Source of the DNA: Flavobacterium tistrianum
GTDB taxonomy: Bacteria > Bacteroidota > Bacteroidia > Flavobacteriales > Flavobacteriaceae
Assembly (NCBI RefSeq): GCF_003254545.1
Contig: NZ_QJRH01000063.1
Span: forward strand, 123,420-187,419
Reading direction: 5' to 3'
DNA length: 64,000 nucleotides
Made by a program: the position numbers and the translations under genes. Positions 35,881-45,246 of the stretch are shown piece after piece (positions within the stretch are counted from its first letter, which is position 1; the number at the start of each line of letters is the position of its first letter). The notes below the pieces were generated by a model. That model was not told the DNA's origin. It made no database searches and saw nothing but the letters and a program-made list of their open reading frames with translations.

Positions 35881-36693
35881 TTATAAAAAAACCACCATCA
35901 GCCACCAAAAAATCGGAACAGCTTCAACCCAAAAAGAAGTATAATACTTAGATCGGTTTGGATTGGCGAAAATGATAAAAAGCATCAGCATAATGACCAT
36001 TATCAAATTGATGAAGGCATCATGATAATTAAAAGTTGACACGAAAATCTCTAAAAACCAAAACGGAACTAAAAGTGAAAGTCCTAAAACTTTGGTTCTT
36101 TTTACTCCAATTGTCTGCGGAACGGTTTGTAAATGTGGATCATCGTTAGCCAAATCTAAGATTTCGAAAACCAGAATCAATACAAAAACGAGAATAAATC
36201 GCTGAATACATTTAATGAAAAAATCTGTGGTAAACGGAATTTCAGCATTTATTAATGGTAAAACCAAAGTTGCTCCAACCCAACAAAGTGCGACAATATA
36301 AATTTTTACGCCTGCCCAGTTTCTGGCATTTCTTCGGTTTGGGAAAAAAGGTAAAGTATAAAGCGCCGTTATGGCAAAAATTCCGACAGAGACTATTTGC
36401 GTAATTCTCTTTAAATGGAAAAAATAATAACCGACTAAAACGACCGAAATAAAACTCAAAACAGCAATAATTTTTAGCTGAGTTCCAATCGGATTTTTTT
36501 TTACGCGAACCAGCGCATCATATTTTACGAAATTATATCCTACAATTGTTCCAAAAAAAACAAAAAGCGCCATCGGCTCATCATATTGAATATGAAACAC
36601 ATGAAACGTGATTCGCACAAGTGCATAACATGACAAAGCCACATGAATACTGCTATTTAGGTAAAAATCTAAGAAGCGTTTTGATACTATCAT
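35881..36693 (-). CDS. UbiA-like polytopic membrane protein
   Basis: A 270-residue protein with about eight membrane helices. GYNFVKYDALVR near residue 52 and ILDLANDDPHLQTVPQTIGVKRT-type sequence near residue 180 (key part ILDLANDDPHL) occupy the positions of the two Asp-rich motifs of UbiA prenyltransferases. The first motif is degenerate, keeping Asn and one Asp, so prenyl transfer is uncertain. It is monocistronic and immediately follows the GC-rich hairpin element at its 3' end. Confidence 0.7.
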   Translation of the reverse strand: MIVSKRFLDFYLNSSIHVALSCYALVRITFHVFHIQYDEPMALFVFFGTIVGYNFVKYDALVRVKKNPIGTQLKIIAVLSFISVVLVGYYFFHLKRITQIVSVGIFAITALYTLPFFPNRRNARNWAGVKIYIVALCWVGATLVLPLINAEIPFTTDFFIKCIQRFILVFVLILVFEILDLANDDPHLQTVPQTIGVKRTKVLGLSLLVPFWFLEIFVSTFNYHDAFINLIMVIMLMLFIIFANPNRSKYYTSFWVEAVPIFWWLMVVFL

Positions 36694-36789
36694 ACCTCAA
36701 ATCTAATCTTTTATTAACAAATCATACCATTAGTTAGAAATTTGATAAAAAATGAAGTTAAAAATACCTATTAAATTATTAATAATACT

Positions 36790-36797
36790 TAATTTTG
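36790..36797 (+). promoter_or_regulatory. -7 promoter element of gcvP
   Basis: TAATTTTG fits TAnnTTTG, 90 bases before the gcvP ATG at 36888. No -33 TTG at the right distance; no glycine riboswitch fold was recognised in the leader. Confidence 0.4.
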
Positions 36798-36887
36798 CGC
36801 CACAAAAAACAACACATTTACTTTTAAATGTGATTCGTACAGTGAAAAGTGCACGAACACATCAATTTAAAAAACTTAGATAGCTAC

Positions 36888-39737
36888 ATGAAAACAGATG
36901 CTTTTGCTTTAAGACACATTGGTCCAAGAGAAACCGATCTTCAGCATATGCTGAAAACAATTGGAGTTGACTCAATTGAGCAACTTGTTTACGAAACCCT
37001 TCCGGATGATATTCGTTTAAAAGCACCTTTGAATTTAGATCCTGCAATGACAGAATATGAATTTGCAAATCATATTCAGGAATTAGGAAAGAAAAATAAA
37101 GTATTCAAATCGTATATCGGTTTGGGTTATCACCCAACAATCGTTCCAGCTCCAATTCAAAGAAATATCTTTGAAAATCCAGGATGGTATACAGCTTACA
37201 CACCTTATCAGGCAGAAATTGCTCAAGGTCGTCTAGAAGCTATTTTAAATTTCCAAACTACGGTTATTGAATTAACAGGAATGGAAATCGCCAACGCTTC
37301 TTTACTTGATGAAGGTACAGCTGCTGCTGAAGCTATGGCTTTATTATTTGACGTTCGTACGAGAGATCAAAAGAAAAACAACACACATAAATTCTTCGTT
37401 TCTGAAGAAATTTTACCACAAACTTTATCTGTACTGCAAACACGTTCAACTCCAATCGGAATTGAATTAGTGGTTGGAAATCACGAAACATTTGATTTTT
37501 CAAACGAATTCTTCGGAGCGATTTTACAATACCCTGGAAAATTTGGTCAGGTAAACGATTATAGCGCTTTTGTTGCTAAAGCAAAAGAAAATGAAATCAA
37601 AGTTGCCTTTGCTGCTGATATTTTATCACTTGCAACTTTAACTTCTCCAGGAGAAATGGGAGCTGCTGTTGTAGTTGGAACAACACAACGTTTTGGAGTA
37701 CCAATGGGTTACGGTGGTCCTCACGCTGCATATTTTGCTACTAAAGATGAATACAAACGTTCTATGCCAGGTCGTATCATCGGAGTTTCTGTTGATACAA
37801 ATGGAAACCGTGCTTTACGTATGGCTTTAGGAACTCGTGAACAGCACATCAAACGTGAAAAAGCAACTTCAAATATTTGTACTGCTCAAGTTTTATTGGC
37901 TGTTATGGCAGGAATGTATGCTGTTTACCACGGACCAGAAGGTTTGAAATACATTGCAAACAAAGTTCACGCATCGGCTGTTACTACTGCTGAAGCTTTA
38001 AATAAAATTGGAGTTTACCAAACGAACTCAGCTTACTTTGATACAATCTTAGTAAAAGCAGACGCTCAAAAAGTAAAAGCTGTTGCTGAGAAGAACGAAG
38101 TAAACTTCTTCTATCCTGATGCTGAATCAGTTTCAATTTCATTTAACGAAACAACTTCGATTTCTGACATCAATCAAATCATTGCGATTTTTGCTGAGGC
38201 TTTAGGAAAAGAAACTTTCACAGTTTCTGAATTAAGTGAGGCTAGCCAATTACCGGCTTCCTTAGAAAGAACATCTTCTTTCTTAACGCATGATGTTTTC
38301 AATAATCATCATTCCGAAAGCCAGTTAATGCGTTATATCAAAAAATTAGAGCGTAAAGATTTATCATTGAATCATTCGATGATTTCATTAGGTTCTTGTA
38401 CAATGAAATTAAACGCGGCTTCTGAAATGTTGCCTCTTTCAATGCCAAACTGGAACAGCATTCACCCGTTTGCACCAGTTGAGCAAGCTGAAGGTTACAT
38501 CACAATGCTTAAAAAATTAGAGCAACAATTAAATGTAATTACTGGTTTTGCTGGAACAACTTTACAGCCAAACTCAGGAGCTCAAGGAGAATATGCTGGT
38601 TTAATGGCAATTCGTGCTTACCACATGTCAAGAAACGAAGGTCACCGCAATGTATGCTTGATTCCTTCATCGGCTCACGGAACAAACCCTGCTTCTGCAG
38701 CTATGGCTGGAATGAAAATCATTGTTACGAAAACAACTCCAGAAGGAAATATTGATGTAGAAGATTTAAGAGCAAAAGCTATTGAACACAAAGATGATTT
38801 ATCTTGTTTAATGGTAACGTACCCTTCTACTCACGGAGTTTACGAATCTTCAATTATTGAAATCACAAAATTAATCCACGAAAACGGCGGATTAGTATAT
38901 ATGGATGGTGCAAACATGAACGCGCAAGTTGGATTAACAAATCCTGCTACAATTGGTGCTGACGTTTGCCACTTAAACTTACACAAAACATTCGCGATTC
39001 CTCACGGTGGTGGTGGACCTGGAGTTGGACCAATTTGTGTGAACGAAAAATTAGTTCCGTTCTTGCCAACAAACCCAATCTTAAAAGTTGGTGGAGAGCA
39101 AGCAATTACTGCTATTTCATCTGCACCTTACGGATCTGCTTTAGTTTGTTTAATCTCTTACGGTTATATCACAATGATGGGTGCTGAAGGATTAAAAAGC
39201 GCTACAGAGCATGCGATCTTAAATGCTAACTACATGAAAGCTCGTTTTGAAGGACACTACCCTATTCTTTATACTGGAGAATGCGGAAGAGCTGCTCACG
39301 AAATGATTTTAGATTGCCGTGCATTTAAAGAAAACGGAATCGAAGTGGGTGATATCGCGAAACGTTTAATGGATTACGGTTTCCACGCTCCTACAGTTTC
39401 TTTCCCAGTAGCTGGAACTTTAATGATTGAGCCAACTGAATCTGAAGATTTAGCTGAGTTAGATCGTTTTTGTGATGCTCTTATCTCAATCAGAAAAGAG
39501 ATTGAAGTTGCAACAGCTGATAATACAAACAATGTATTGAAAAATGCACCTCACACATTAGCTATGTTAACTGCTGATTCTTGGGATTTCCCTTATTCAA
39601 GAGAAAAAGCGGCTTATCCGTTAGATTACATTGCTGAAAATAAATTCTGGCCATCTGTTCGTCGTGTCGATGATGCTTATGGTGATAGAAACTTAGTTTG
39701 CAGCTGTGCTCCTATTGAAGCTTACATGGAAAGCTAA
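36888..39737 (+). CDS. gcvP: Glycine dehydrogenase (decarboxylating), P-protein of glycine cleavage
   Basis: A 949-residue PLP enzyme of the single-chain type, with both P-protein halves. The start at 36888 gives MKTDAFALRHIGPRETDLQH; the longer frame opens at a GTG 13 codons earlier without conserved sequence. The PLP lysine is Lys700 in HLNLHKTFAIPHGGGGPGVG, and NSGAQGEYAGLMAIRAYH and SAHGTNPASAAMAGM are conserved pockets. It decarboxylates glycine and passes the aminomethyl group to GcvH. The other gcv genes are not in the window. A terminator follows. Confidence 0.97.
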   Translation: MKTDAFALRHIGPRETDLQHMLKTIGVDSIEQLVYETLPDDIRLKAPLNLDPAMTEYEFANHIQELGKKNKVFKSYIGLGYHPTIVPAPIQRNIFENPGWYTAYTPYQAEIAQGRLEAILNFQTTVIELTGMEIANASLLDEGTAAAEAMALLFDVRTRDQKKNNTHKFFVSEEILPQTLSVLQTRSTPIGIELVVGNHETFDFSNEFFGAILQYPGKFGQVNDYSAFVAKAKENEIKVAFAADILSLATLTSPGEMGAAVVVGTTQRFGVPMGYGGPHAAYFATKDEYKRSMPGRIIGVSVDTNGNRALRMALGTREQHIKREKATSNICTAQVLLAVMAGMYAVYHGPEGLKYIANKVHASAVTTAEALNKIGVYQTNSAYFDTILVKADAQKVKAVAEKNEVNFFYPDAESVSISFNETTSISDINQIIAIFAEALGKETFTVSELSEASQLPASLERTSSFLTHDVFNNHHSESQLMRYIKKLERKDLSLNHSMISLGSCTMKLNAASEMLPLSMPNWNSIHPFAPVEQAEGYITMLKKLEQQLNVITGFAGTTLQPNSGAQGEYAGLMAIRAYHMSRNEGHRNVCLIPSSAHGTNPASAAMAGMKIIVTKTTPEGNIDVEDLRAKAIEHKDDLSCLMVTYPSTHGVYESSIIEITKLIHENGGLVYMDGANMNAQVGLTNPATIGADVCHLNLHKTFAIPHGGGGPGVGPICVNEKLVPFLPTNPILKVGGEQAITAISSAPYGSALVCLISYGYITMMGAEGLKSATEHAILNANYMKARFEGHYPILYTGECGRAAHEMILDCRAFKENGIEVGDIAKRLMDYGFHAPTVSFPVAGTLMIEPTESEDLAELDRFCDALISIRKEIEVATADNTNNVLKNAPHTLAMLTADSWDFPYSREKAAYPLDYIAENKFWPSVRRVDDAYGDRNLVCSCAPIEAYMES

Positions 39738-39762
39738 AATTTAGTTTTTCATATAAATATCC

Positions 39763-39797
39763 AAACCCGACAGGTTTTTAAAACTTGTCGGGTTTTG
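39763..39797 (+). terminator. Terminator of gcvP
   Basis: AAACCCGACAGGTTT and AAACTTGTCGGGTTT form a 15-bp stem with one mismatch, then TTG TTTTG. Third use of the AACCCGACA stem in this window. Confidence 0.82.
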
Positions 39798-39801
39798 TTT
39801 T

Positions 39802-39856
39802 GTTTCAAGTTTCAGGTTTCAAGTTTCGAAAAGCAACTTGAAAGGAAACCTGAAAC
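39802..39856. repeat. Intergenic inverted repeat, GTTTCAAG type
   Basis: GTTTCAAGTTTCAGGTTTC-type left arm (39802-39827) and a complementary right arm with ACTTGAAAGGAAACCTGAAAC (39834-39856). Same family as 19460-19515. The rest of the gap to 40150 is AT-rich; TAAATTTA near 40123 is a weak -7 candidate for the ketosynthase gene. Confidence 0.6.
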
Positions 39857-40150
39857 TTTTTCCAAACAAAACACCAAAGAAGAAATCTGATTTAAAGAAA
39901 CATAACTTTCTGCTAATCTTTTGTGAAATTATTGTCACGAAATTAAAACAAAGGTAAAAAAACTTCACCTCCAAAATCGTCTTCAATCGTTTGAAATCTA
40001 GGAAATATTAAAAAATCATTAGAGAAAAAACAATATATCAATCTAAAAATAGTTATTTCATAATTATATGCATGCATACTATTTTTTATGATTGTTATCA
40101 TAATATTATTTATACATTAGCGCTAAATTTATCGGATAATAAAGGGAAAA

Positions 40151-41209
40151 ATGAAAATAAAAATTATTGGCATTGGGAGCTATATTCCTAATCTAGAAGT
40201 AAAAAACACAGATTTTGATAAACATGTTTTTTTAAATGAGGATGGAACTCCTTTTGGTTATCCGAACGAAGTTGTAATTAAAAAATTTAAAGGTATTACG
40301 GGAATTGAAAATCGTCGTTATGCTGAACCACAATACAATGCTTCTGATTTAGCTTTCTTTGCTGCTGAAAAAGCCATTGCAAATGCTGCTGTTGATGCAG
40401 AAACTTTAGACTATATTATCGTCGCTCATAATTTTGGAGATGTAAAACCTGGAACTACTCAATCTGATATTTTACCGAGTTTAGCAACACGTGTTAAAAA
40501 CAAACTAGGAATTAAAAATCCTAAGTGCGTGGCTTACGATATTATTTTTGGATGTCCAGGATGGATTGAAGGCGTTTTGCAAGCCAATGCTTTCATCAAA
40601 TCTGGAATGGCAAAAAGAGTAATGGTAATTGGAGCCGAAACGCTATCAAGAGTTGTTGACGATCATGATCGCGATTCAATGATTTATTCTGACGGTGCAG
40701 GCGCTTCAATTTTAGAAGCTTCAACTGATGAAACAGGATTATTAGCTTACGAAAGTGCAACTTATGCGACTGATGAAGCTGGTTACCTTTTCTTTGGAAA
40801 ATCATACAATAAAGATTTAGATCCGGACACGAAATACATTAAAATGTACGGACGTAAAATCTACGAATTTGCATTAAGCAATGTTCCTTGCGCGATGAAA
40901 AGTTGTTTAGATAAAAGTGGCATCGGAATTGACGAAGTGAAAAAAATCCTTATTCATCAGGCAAACGAAAAAATGGACGAAGCGATTATTGAACGTTTCT
41001 ACAAATTATACGATAAAACAGCTCCTAAAGACATTATGCCAATGAGCATTCACGATTTAGGAAACAGCAGTGTTGCAACCGTTCCTACTTTATACGATTT
41101 AATTCTTCAAGGAAAAGTTGAAAATCATGAAATCAATAAAGGCGATGTTCTTATTTTTGCTTCGGTTGGAGCGGGAATGAACATTAATGCTTTTGTTTAT
41201 AGATATTAA
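40151..41209 (+). CDS. 3-oxoacyl-ACP synthase III family protein (FabH-like)
   Basis: A 352-residue thiolase-fold ketosynthase. The FabH-type triad is present: Cys135 in FGCPGW, His269 in LIHQANEKM and Asn305 in LGNSSVATVPTL. The glycine-rich C-terminus VLIFASVGAGMNINAFVYRY completes the active site. It condenses an acyl-CoA or acyl-ACP with malonyl-ACP; whether it is the housekeeping fatty-acid starter enzyme or a specialised paralogue cannot be told here, since no other fab genes are nearby. It seems to be transcribed alone. Confidence 0.9.
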   Translation: MKIKIIGIGSYIPNLEVKNTDFDKHVFLNEDGTPFGYPNEVVIKKFKGITGIENRRYAEPQYNASDLAFFAAEKAIANAAVDAETLDYIIVAHNFGDVKPGTTQSDILPSLATRVKNKLGIKNPKCVAYDIIFGCPGWIEGVLQANAFIKSGMAKRVMVIGAETLSRVVDDHDRDSMIYSDGAGASILEASTDETGLLAYESATYATDEAGYLFFGKSYNKDLDPDTKYIKMYGRKIYEFALSNVPCAMKSCLDKSGIGIDEVKKILIHQANEKMDEAIIERFYKLYDKTAPKDIMPMSIHDLGNSSVATVPTLYDLILQGKVENHEINKGDVLIFASVGAGMNINAFVYRY

Positions 41210-41232
41210 AATTTAAAGTCGAGTGAAATAAT

Positions 41233-41361
41233 CTCGCAAAGACGCGAAGTCGCAAAGTTTTTTGCCACAGATTAAGAGAATTAAAAAGATTAAAAAAATC
41301 TGTTTAGATCTGCCAAATCTGTGTGAAACAGAAAAACTTTTTGACTTCGCGTCTTTGCGAG
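41233..41361. repeat. Palindrome with 19-bp perfect arms around a GCCACAGATT repeat
   Basis: CTCGCAAAGACGCGAAGTC (41233-41251) is exactly complementary to 41343-41361. The interior repeats GCCACAGATT and AATCTGTG words, as in 26571-26650. The CTCGCAAAG arm motif recurs at 51182. Confidence 0.8.
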
Positions 41362-41426
41362 AGATTCATTTTAAAACTTAGCACCTCAACTGAATACTAA
41401 AAACTGAACACTGAATACTTTTTTAG

Positions 41427-41434
41427 TATATTTG
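41427..41434 (+). promoter_or_regulatory. -7 promoter element of methyltransferase-like gene
   Basis: TATATTTG, exact TAnnTTTG, 38 bases before the ATG at 41473; no -33 partner at 17-23 bases. Confidence 0.45.
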
Positions 41435-41472
41435 CGACCTAATTAAAAGCTAGAACGAGAGATTCGTTCGCA

Positions 41473-42006
41473 ATGACTATGTACGAAAAAACGTTTCCGA
41501 ATAAAAGATTCAAACTTACTTTAGAATTTTTAAAAAAACACGTTAGCACATCTGAAACCATTTTTGATTTTGGCGTGCCAAATCCATTTTCTAGAATAAT
41601 GGAAGAAAACGGATATAAAGTAAAAAACACTAAAGGAGAAGATTTAGATAACGATCATACAGCTTTACAAACAGAAGATTATACCGTTTTTACAGCATTT
41701 GAAATTTTCGAACATTTACTAAATCCATACACTATTTTGCAAAATGTAAAATGTGATAAGTTGTTAATTTCAATTCCATTGCGTTTATGGTTTTCTCCAG
41801 CATATCGTTCTAAAACTGATATGTGGGACAGACATTACCACGAATTTGAAGATTGGCAATTGGACTGGCTTTTGGAAAAAACGGGATGGAAAATAACAGA
41901 TCGTCTGCAGTTTACGCATCCGGTAAAAAAACTTGGAATCAGACCATTATTAAGATATTTCACTCCGAGATATTATATAGTTGTCGCGGAAAAAGTTAAG
42001 AACTAA
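41473..42006 (+). CDS. SAM-dependent methyltransferase-like protein
   Basis: A 177-residue Rossmann-type protein. ETIFDFGVPNPFSRIMEENG sits where class I motif I should be, but lacks the GxGxG loop, and TAFEIFEHLLNPYTIL matches the methyltransferase motif around post-I/IV (FEHL as in class I enzymes). DWQLDWLLEKTGWKI and YYIVVAEKV are also family-like. Because motif I is altered, activity is uncertain. It is followed at 89 bases by a glycosyltransferase in the same direction, suggesting a role in modifying a cell-surface glycan or lipid. Confidence 0.72.
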   Translation: MTMYEKTFPNKRFKLTLEFLKKHVSTSETIFDFGVPNPFSRIMEENGYKVKNTKGEDLDNDHTALQTEDYTVFTAFEIFEHLLNPYTILQNVKCDKLLISIPLRLWFSPAYRSKTDMWDRHYHEFEDWQLDWLLEKTGWKITDRLQFTHPVKKLGIRPLLRYFTPRYYIVVAEKVKN

Positions 42007-42058
42007 GATTGCTGATTAACGATTTTTGATTTTTGATTTTTAGATGACTTGTTCAGAA

Positions 42059-42086
42059 TCTAAAATCTAAAATCTAAAATCTAAAA
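42059..42086. repeat. TCTAAAA x4 tandem repeat
   Basis: Four perfect copies of TCTAAAA between the methyltransferase-like and GT2 genes; an inverse GATTTTTGATTTTT stretch at about 42021-42040 could pair with it. Confidence 0.8.
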
Positions 42087-42094
42087 TTCTTTAA

Positions 42095-42943
42095 ATGAAA
42101 TATTACATCGTCATTCCCGCACACAACGAAGAAAATCTAATTGGCTTGACATTACAGTCTCTAGTTACTCAAACTGTTCTGCCTTCTAAAGTTGTGGTTG
42201 TAAATGATAATTCGACAGATAAAACTGAAGAAGTTGTTTTGGGATTCGCAAAAGAAAACCCATACATTTCTGTTGTAAACAAAACTTCAGATGCGATTCA
42301 TTTGCCAGGAAGCAAAGTAATTCAGGCTTTTCAGAAAGGTTTTGAAACTCTAGATTCTGATTATGATATCATTGTAAAAATAGACGGTGATTTAATTTTT
42401 CCTCCAAACTACTTCGAAACTATAATCAAACATTTCGAATCTGATCCAAAAATCGGAATGGCTGGCGGATTCTGCTATATTGATAAAAACGGCGAATGGG
42501 TTTTAGAAAACTTAACCGATAAAGATCATATTCGTGGTGCTTTGAAAGCGTATCGAAAAGAAACTTTTCAGCAAATTGGAGGTTTACGACCTGCAATGGG
42601 TTGGGATACTGTAGATGAATTATTGTGTAAATATTATGATTGGGAAATTGTGACCGACGAATCTTTACATGTAAAACATCTAAAACCGACTGGTGCCAAT
42701 TACAACAAAACAGCTCGTTACAAACAAGGCGAAGCTTTTTATACTTTAGGTTATGGTTTTTGGATTACTGCTATTGCTTCAGCAAAATTGGCAATGATGA
42801 AGAAAAAACCATTTCTATTTTTAGATTACATTAAAGGATTTATGAAAGCAAAAAGCGCCAAAACTCCTTTATTAGTAACTCCCGAACAAGCTAAGTTTAT
42901 TAGAAATTATCGTTTAAAAAAAATGAAAGAAAAGTTAATTTGA
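42095..42943 (+). CDS. Family 2 glycosyltransferase
   Basis: A 282-residue GT-A enzyme. It begins YYIVIPAHNEENLIGLTLQS and has VVVVNDNSTDKTEEVV, the metal-binding DGD motif in DIIVKIDGDLIFPPNYF (about 94-110) and the acceptor-side GWDTVDELLCKYYDW. C-terminal residues about 220-250 are hydrophobic and amphipathic, hinting at membrane association. It transfers a sugar from an NDP-sugar, target unknown. Paired with the methyltransferase-like gene upstream. Confidence 0.9.
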   Translation: MKYYIVIPAHNEENLIGLTLQSLVTQTVLPSKVVVVNDNSTDKTEEVVLGFAKENPYISVVNKTSDAIHLPGSKVIQAFQKGFETLDSDYDIIVKIDGDLIFPPNYFETIIKHFESDPKIGMAGGFCYIDKNGEWVLENLTDKDHIRGALKAYRKETFQQIGGLRPAMGWDTVDELLCKYYDWEIVTDESLHVKHLKPTGANYNKTARYKQGEAFYTLGYGFWITAIASAKLAMMKKKPFLFLDYIKGFMKAKSAKTPLLVTPEQAKFIRNYRLKKMKEKLI

Positions 42944-43022
42944 GTAGTAAAACACTCGAAAAAACTGAACTCATAACTCAAAACTCACAACTTCTTTTTA
43001 CCTTAGCCAATATTTAAAACTT

Positions 43023-43769
43023 ATGATGCTAATTCGTTATTTATCCCAAATAGGAAAATATTTTTTAATGCTGAAAGAAATTTTCAATAAACAGACCAAA
43101 TGGTCGGTTATGAAAAATTTAATTTTCAAAGAAATTGATGATTTGATTATTGATTCCCTTGGAATTGTCTGCTTTATATCTTTTTTCATTGGAGGAGTTG
43201 TTGCTATTCAAACAGCTTTAAACTTAACTAATCCATTAATTCCAAAATATTTAATTGGTTTCGCAACACGTCAATCTGTAGTTTTGGAGTTTGCCCCTAC
43301 TTTTATTTCGGTAATTATGGCCGGAAAAATGGGATCTTACATTACTTCAAGTATCGGAACAATGCGTGTTACAGAACAAATTGATGCTTTAGAAGTTATG
43401 GGAGTTAACTCTGTAAATTATCTTGTTTTCCCAAAAATTATAGCTTTATTAATGTACCCTTTTGTAATCGGGATTAGTATGTTTTTAGGAATTTTTGGAG
43501 GATGGCTTGCTTGCGCTTACGGAGGATTTTCAACGGGCGCAGATTTTATTATGGGAGCGCAAAAAGATTTCATACCATTTCATATTACGTATGCCTTTAT
43601 CAAGACTTTAATTTTTGCTATGTTATTGGCAACAATCCCATCTTTTCATGGTTATTATATGAAAGGTGGTGCGCTAGAAGTTGGTAAAGCAAGTACAACA
43701 TCGTTTGTATGGACATCTGTAACTATCATCCTTTTAAATTATATATTAACTCAATTATTATTAGGATAA
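43023..43769 (+). CDS. MlaE-family ABC transporter permease
   Basis: A 248-residue integral membrane protein with the MlaE architecture: DDLIIDSLGIVCFISFFIGG, GFATRQSVVLEFAPTFISVI, MAGKMGSYITSSIGTMRVTE-type conserved helix (GKMGSYITSSIGTM), and EQIDALEVMGVNSVNYLVFP. It pairs with the ATPase gene that overlaps it by one base (TAATG). MlaE/MlaF complexes move phospholipid between membranes with an MCE partner (MlaD). No MCE gene is adjacent, so the partner must be elsewhere. The gene symbol is omitted because the specific complex cannot be confirmed. Confidence 0.9.
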   Translation: MMLIRYLSQIGKYFLMLKEIFNKQTKWSVMKNLIFKEIDDLIIDSLGIVCFISFFIGGVVAIQTALNLTNPLIPKYLIGFATRQSVVLEFAPTFISVIMAGKMGSYITSSIGTMRVTEQIDALEVMGVNSVNYLVFPKIIALLMYPFVIGISMFLGIFGGWLACAYGGFSTGADFIMGAQKDFIPFHITYAFIKTLIFAMLLATIPSFHGYYMKGGALEVGKASTTSFVWTSVTIILLNYILTQLLLG

Positions 43770-44533
43770 TGATAGAAGTAAAAAATATAGAAAAATCATT
43801 TGGTGACAGTAAAGTTTTAAAAGGCGTTTCGACGGTCTTTGAAACTGGAAAAACCAATTTGATTATCGGACAAAGTGGATCTGGAAAAACAGTTTTATTA
43901 AAAACTCTTTTAGGAATTCACACACCAGATTCAGGAACAATTGAATTTGACGGAAGAGTTTATTCTGACTTAGACAAAGATGAAAAACGTGACTTGAGAA
44001 CTGAAATTGGAATGGTATTTCAAGGTTCTGCATTATTTGACTCTATGACTGTTGAAGAAAATGTGGCTTTCCCGTTAAAAATGTTTACTAACAATAGCAA
44101 AGCACAAATCAAAGAACGTGTTGATTTTGTTTTAGAAAGGGTAAATCTAGTTGACGCACATAAAAAATTACCTTCTGAAATTTCTGGAGGTATGCAGAAA
44201 CGTGTGGCAATTGCACGTGCCATTGTAAACAATCCGAAATATTTATTTTGTGACGAACCAAACTCAGGTTTAGATCCAAATACTTCAATTTTGATTGATA
44301 ACTTGATTCAGGAAATTACAAAAGAATACAATATCACTACGGTAATCAATACACACGATATGAACTCTGTAATGGAGATTGGCGAGAATATTGTTTTCTT
44401 AAAGAAAGGATTAAAAGCTTGGCAGGGAACTAAAGAAGAAATCTTTAGAACCGATAATGAAGCAATCGTCAAATTCGTTTATTCTTCAAACTTGTTCAAG
44501 AAAGTACGTGAAGCTTATTTGAAAGGATTATAA
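43769..44533 (+). CDS. MlaF-like ABC transporter ATP-binding protein
   Basis: A 254-residue ATPase. Walker A GQSGSGKT (34-41), Q-loop VFQGSALFD, signature SGGMQKR, Walker B YLFCDEP and the H-loop NTHDM are present; GSALFDSMTVEENVAFPL is characteristic of the MlaF/Mkl subfamily. I start at 43769 (MIEVKNIEKSFG), overlapping the permease stop by one base. The extended C-terminus (NLFKKVREAYLKGL) fits MlaF-type ATPases. It powers lipid transport with the preceding permease. Confidence 0.92.
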   Translation: MIEVKNIEKSFGDSKVLKGVSTVFETGKTNLIIGQSGSGKTVLLKTLLGIHTPDSGTIEFDGRVYSDLDKDEKRDLRTEIGMVFQGSALFDSMTVEENVAFPLKMFTNNSKAQIKERVDFVLERVNLVDAHKKLPSEISGGMQKRVAIARAIVNNPKYLFCDEPNSGLDPNTSILIDNLIQEITKEYNITTVINTHDMNSVMEIGENIVFLKKGLKAWQGTKEEIFRTDNEAIVKFVYSSNLFKKVREAYLKGL

Positions 44534-44555
44534 TCTTTTAAATTCCAAAATATTA

Positions 44556-44606
44556 AAAATCCCAAATTCCAACGTTAACTAAATTGGAATTTGGGATTTT
44601 TTTATT
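44556..44606. terminator. Bidirectional terminator after mlaEF-like genes
   Basis: AAAATCCCAAATTCCAA (44556-44572) and TTGGAATTTGGGATTTT (44584-44600) form a perfect 17-bp stem with an 11-base loop and a T run after. A flanking A run lets it also serve the convergent SprT gene. Confidence 0.85.
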
Positions 44607-44628
44607 GACTTTTCCAATAATTGGAATT

Positions 44629-45243
44629 TTAAATATTGGAATTTTTCAACGTTATCAATTCAACCTCAGCATTTGGATTAAAAAGATAGGTTTTTCCAGA
44701 ACTAATTTCGATGCATTCAAAACGTTTGGTTCTAACAGCCAATTTTTTAAAAACTTTACCATTCTTAATTCTAAAAATACTTCCGTAAGGAATTTCGAAA
44801 ACGTAATTTTTATCATTTTCTTTATCATATTGTTTTAAAGCTAAAGATAAAGTCGTATCGGTATCACTACTCGCCGAAGGATTTTTAAAATGTCGCGCTA
44901 GTAACGGCAAAATCTGTCCCGGAAATATTTCTGGCCGAATAAACGGAACCATTAAACGCTGAAAAGTATATTTCCATTCATTTCCGTGCGGTTTTATATT
45001 TCGCCCAAACTTTTCAAAAGCAACCAAATGTGCAATTTCATGAATTAATGTGATTAAAAACCTGTATTTATTCAAACTAGCGTTAACCGTAATTTCATGC
45101 TTTCCACTTGGACCGCGTCTATAGTCACCATGACGCGTCTGACGTTCGTTTACGATTTTCAAATGAACCTGATTGGCCACTATCAAATCGAAAACGGGTT
45201 TTACCGCATGTTCTGGAATATATTTAGCTAAAGTTTCGCTCAA
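44629..45243 (-). CDS. SprT-like zinc metallopeptidase-domain protein
   Basis: A 204-residue SprT-domain protein with the zinc motif HEIAH (His68, Glu69, His72) in LITLIHEIAHLVAFEKFG and a later HG in IKPHGNEWK contributing the third ligand. The C-terminal part FEIPYGSIFRIKNGKVFKKL matches the small beta domain after SprT. SprT-like (Spartan) proteins remove DNA-protein crosslinks in eukaryotes; the bacterial role is unclear. The only in-frame start is a TTG at 45243, four codons after a stop. The four-helix-bundle cassette abuts this point and may have replaced the original start. Confidence 0.83.
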   Translation of the reverse strand: MSETLAKYIPEHAVKPVFDLIVANQVHLKIVNERQTRHGDYRRGPSGKHEITVNASLNKYRFLITLIHEIAHLVAFEKFGRNIKPHGNEWKYTFQRLMVPFIRPEIFPGQILPLLARHFKNPSASSDTDTTLSLALKQYDKENDKNYVFEIPYGSIFRIKNGKVFKKLAVRTKRFECIEISSGKTYLFNPNAEVELITLKNSNI

Positions 45244-45246
45244 TTT

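Noticed and set aside
36849..36887. GTG start upstream of gcvP
   Set aside because: The 13 extra codons have no family-like sequence; MKTDAFALRHIG is the usual start.
42059..42086. Tandem TCTAAAA repeat considered as a CRISPR-like array
   Set aside because: Units are 7 bases with no spacers and no cas genes nearby; it is a simple tandem repeat.
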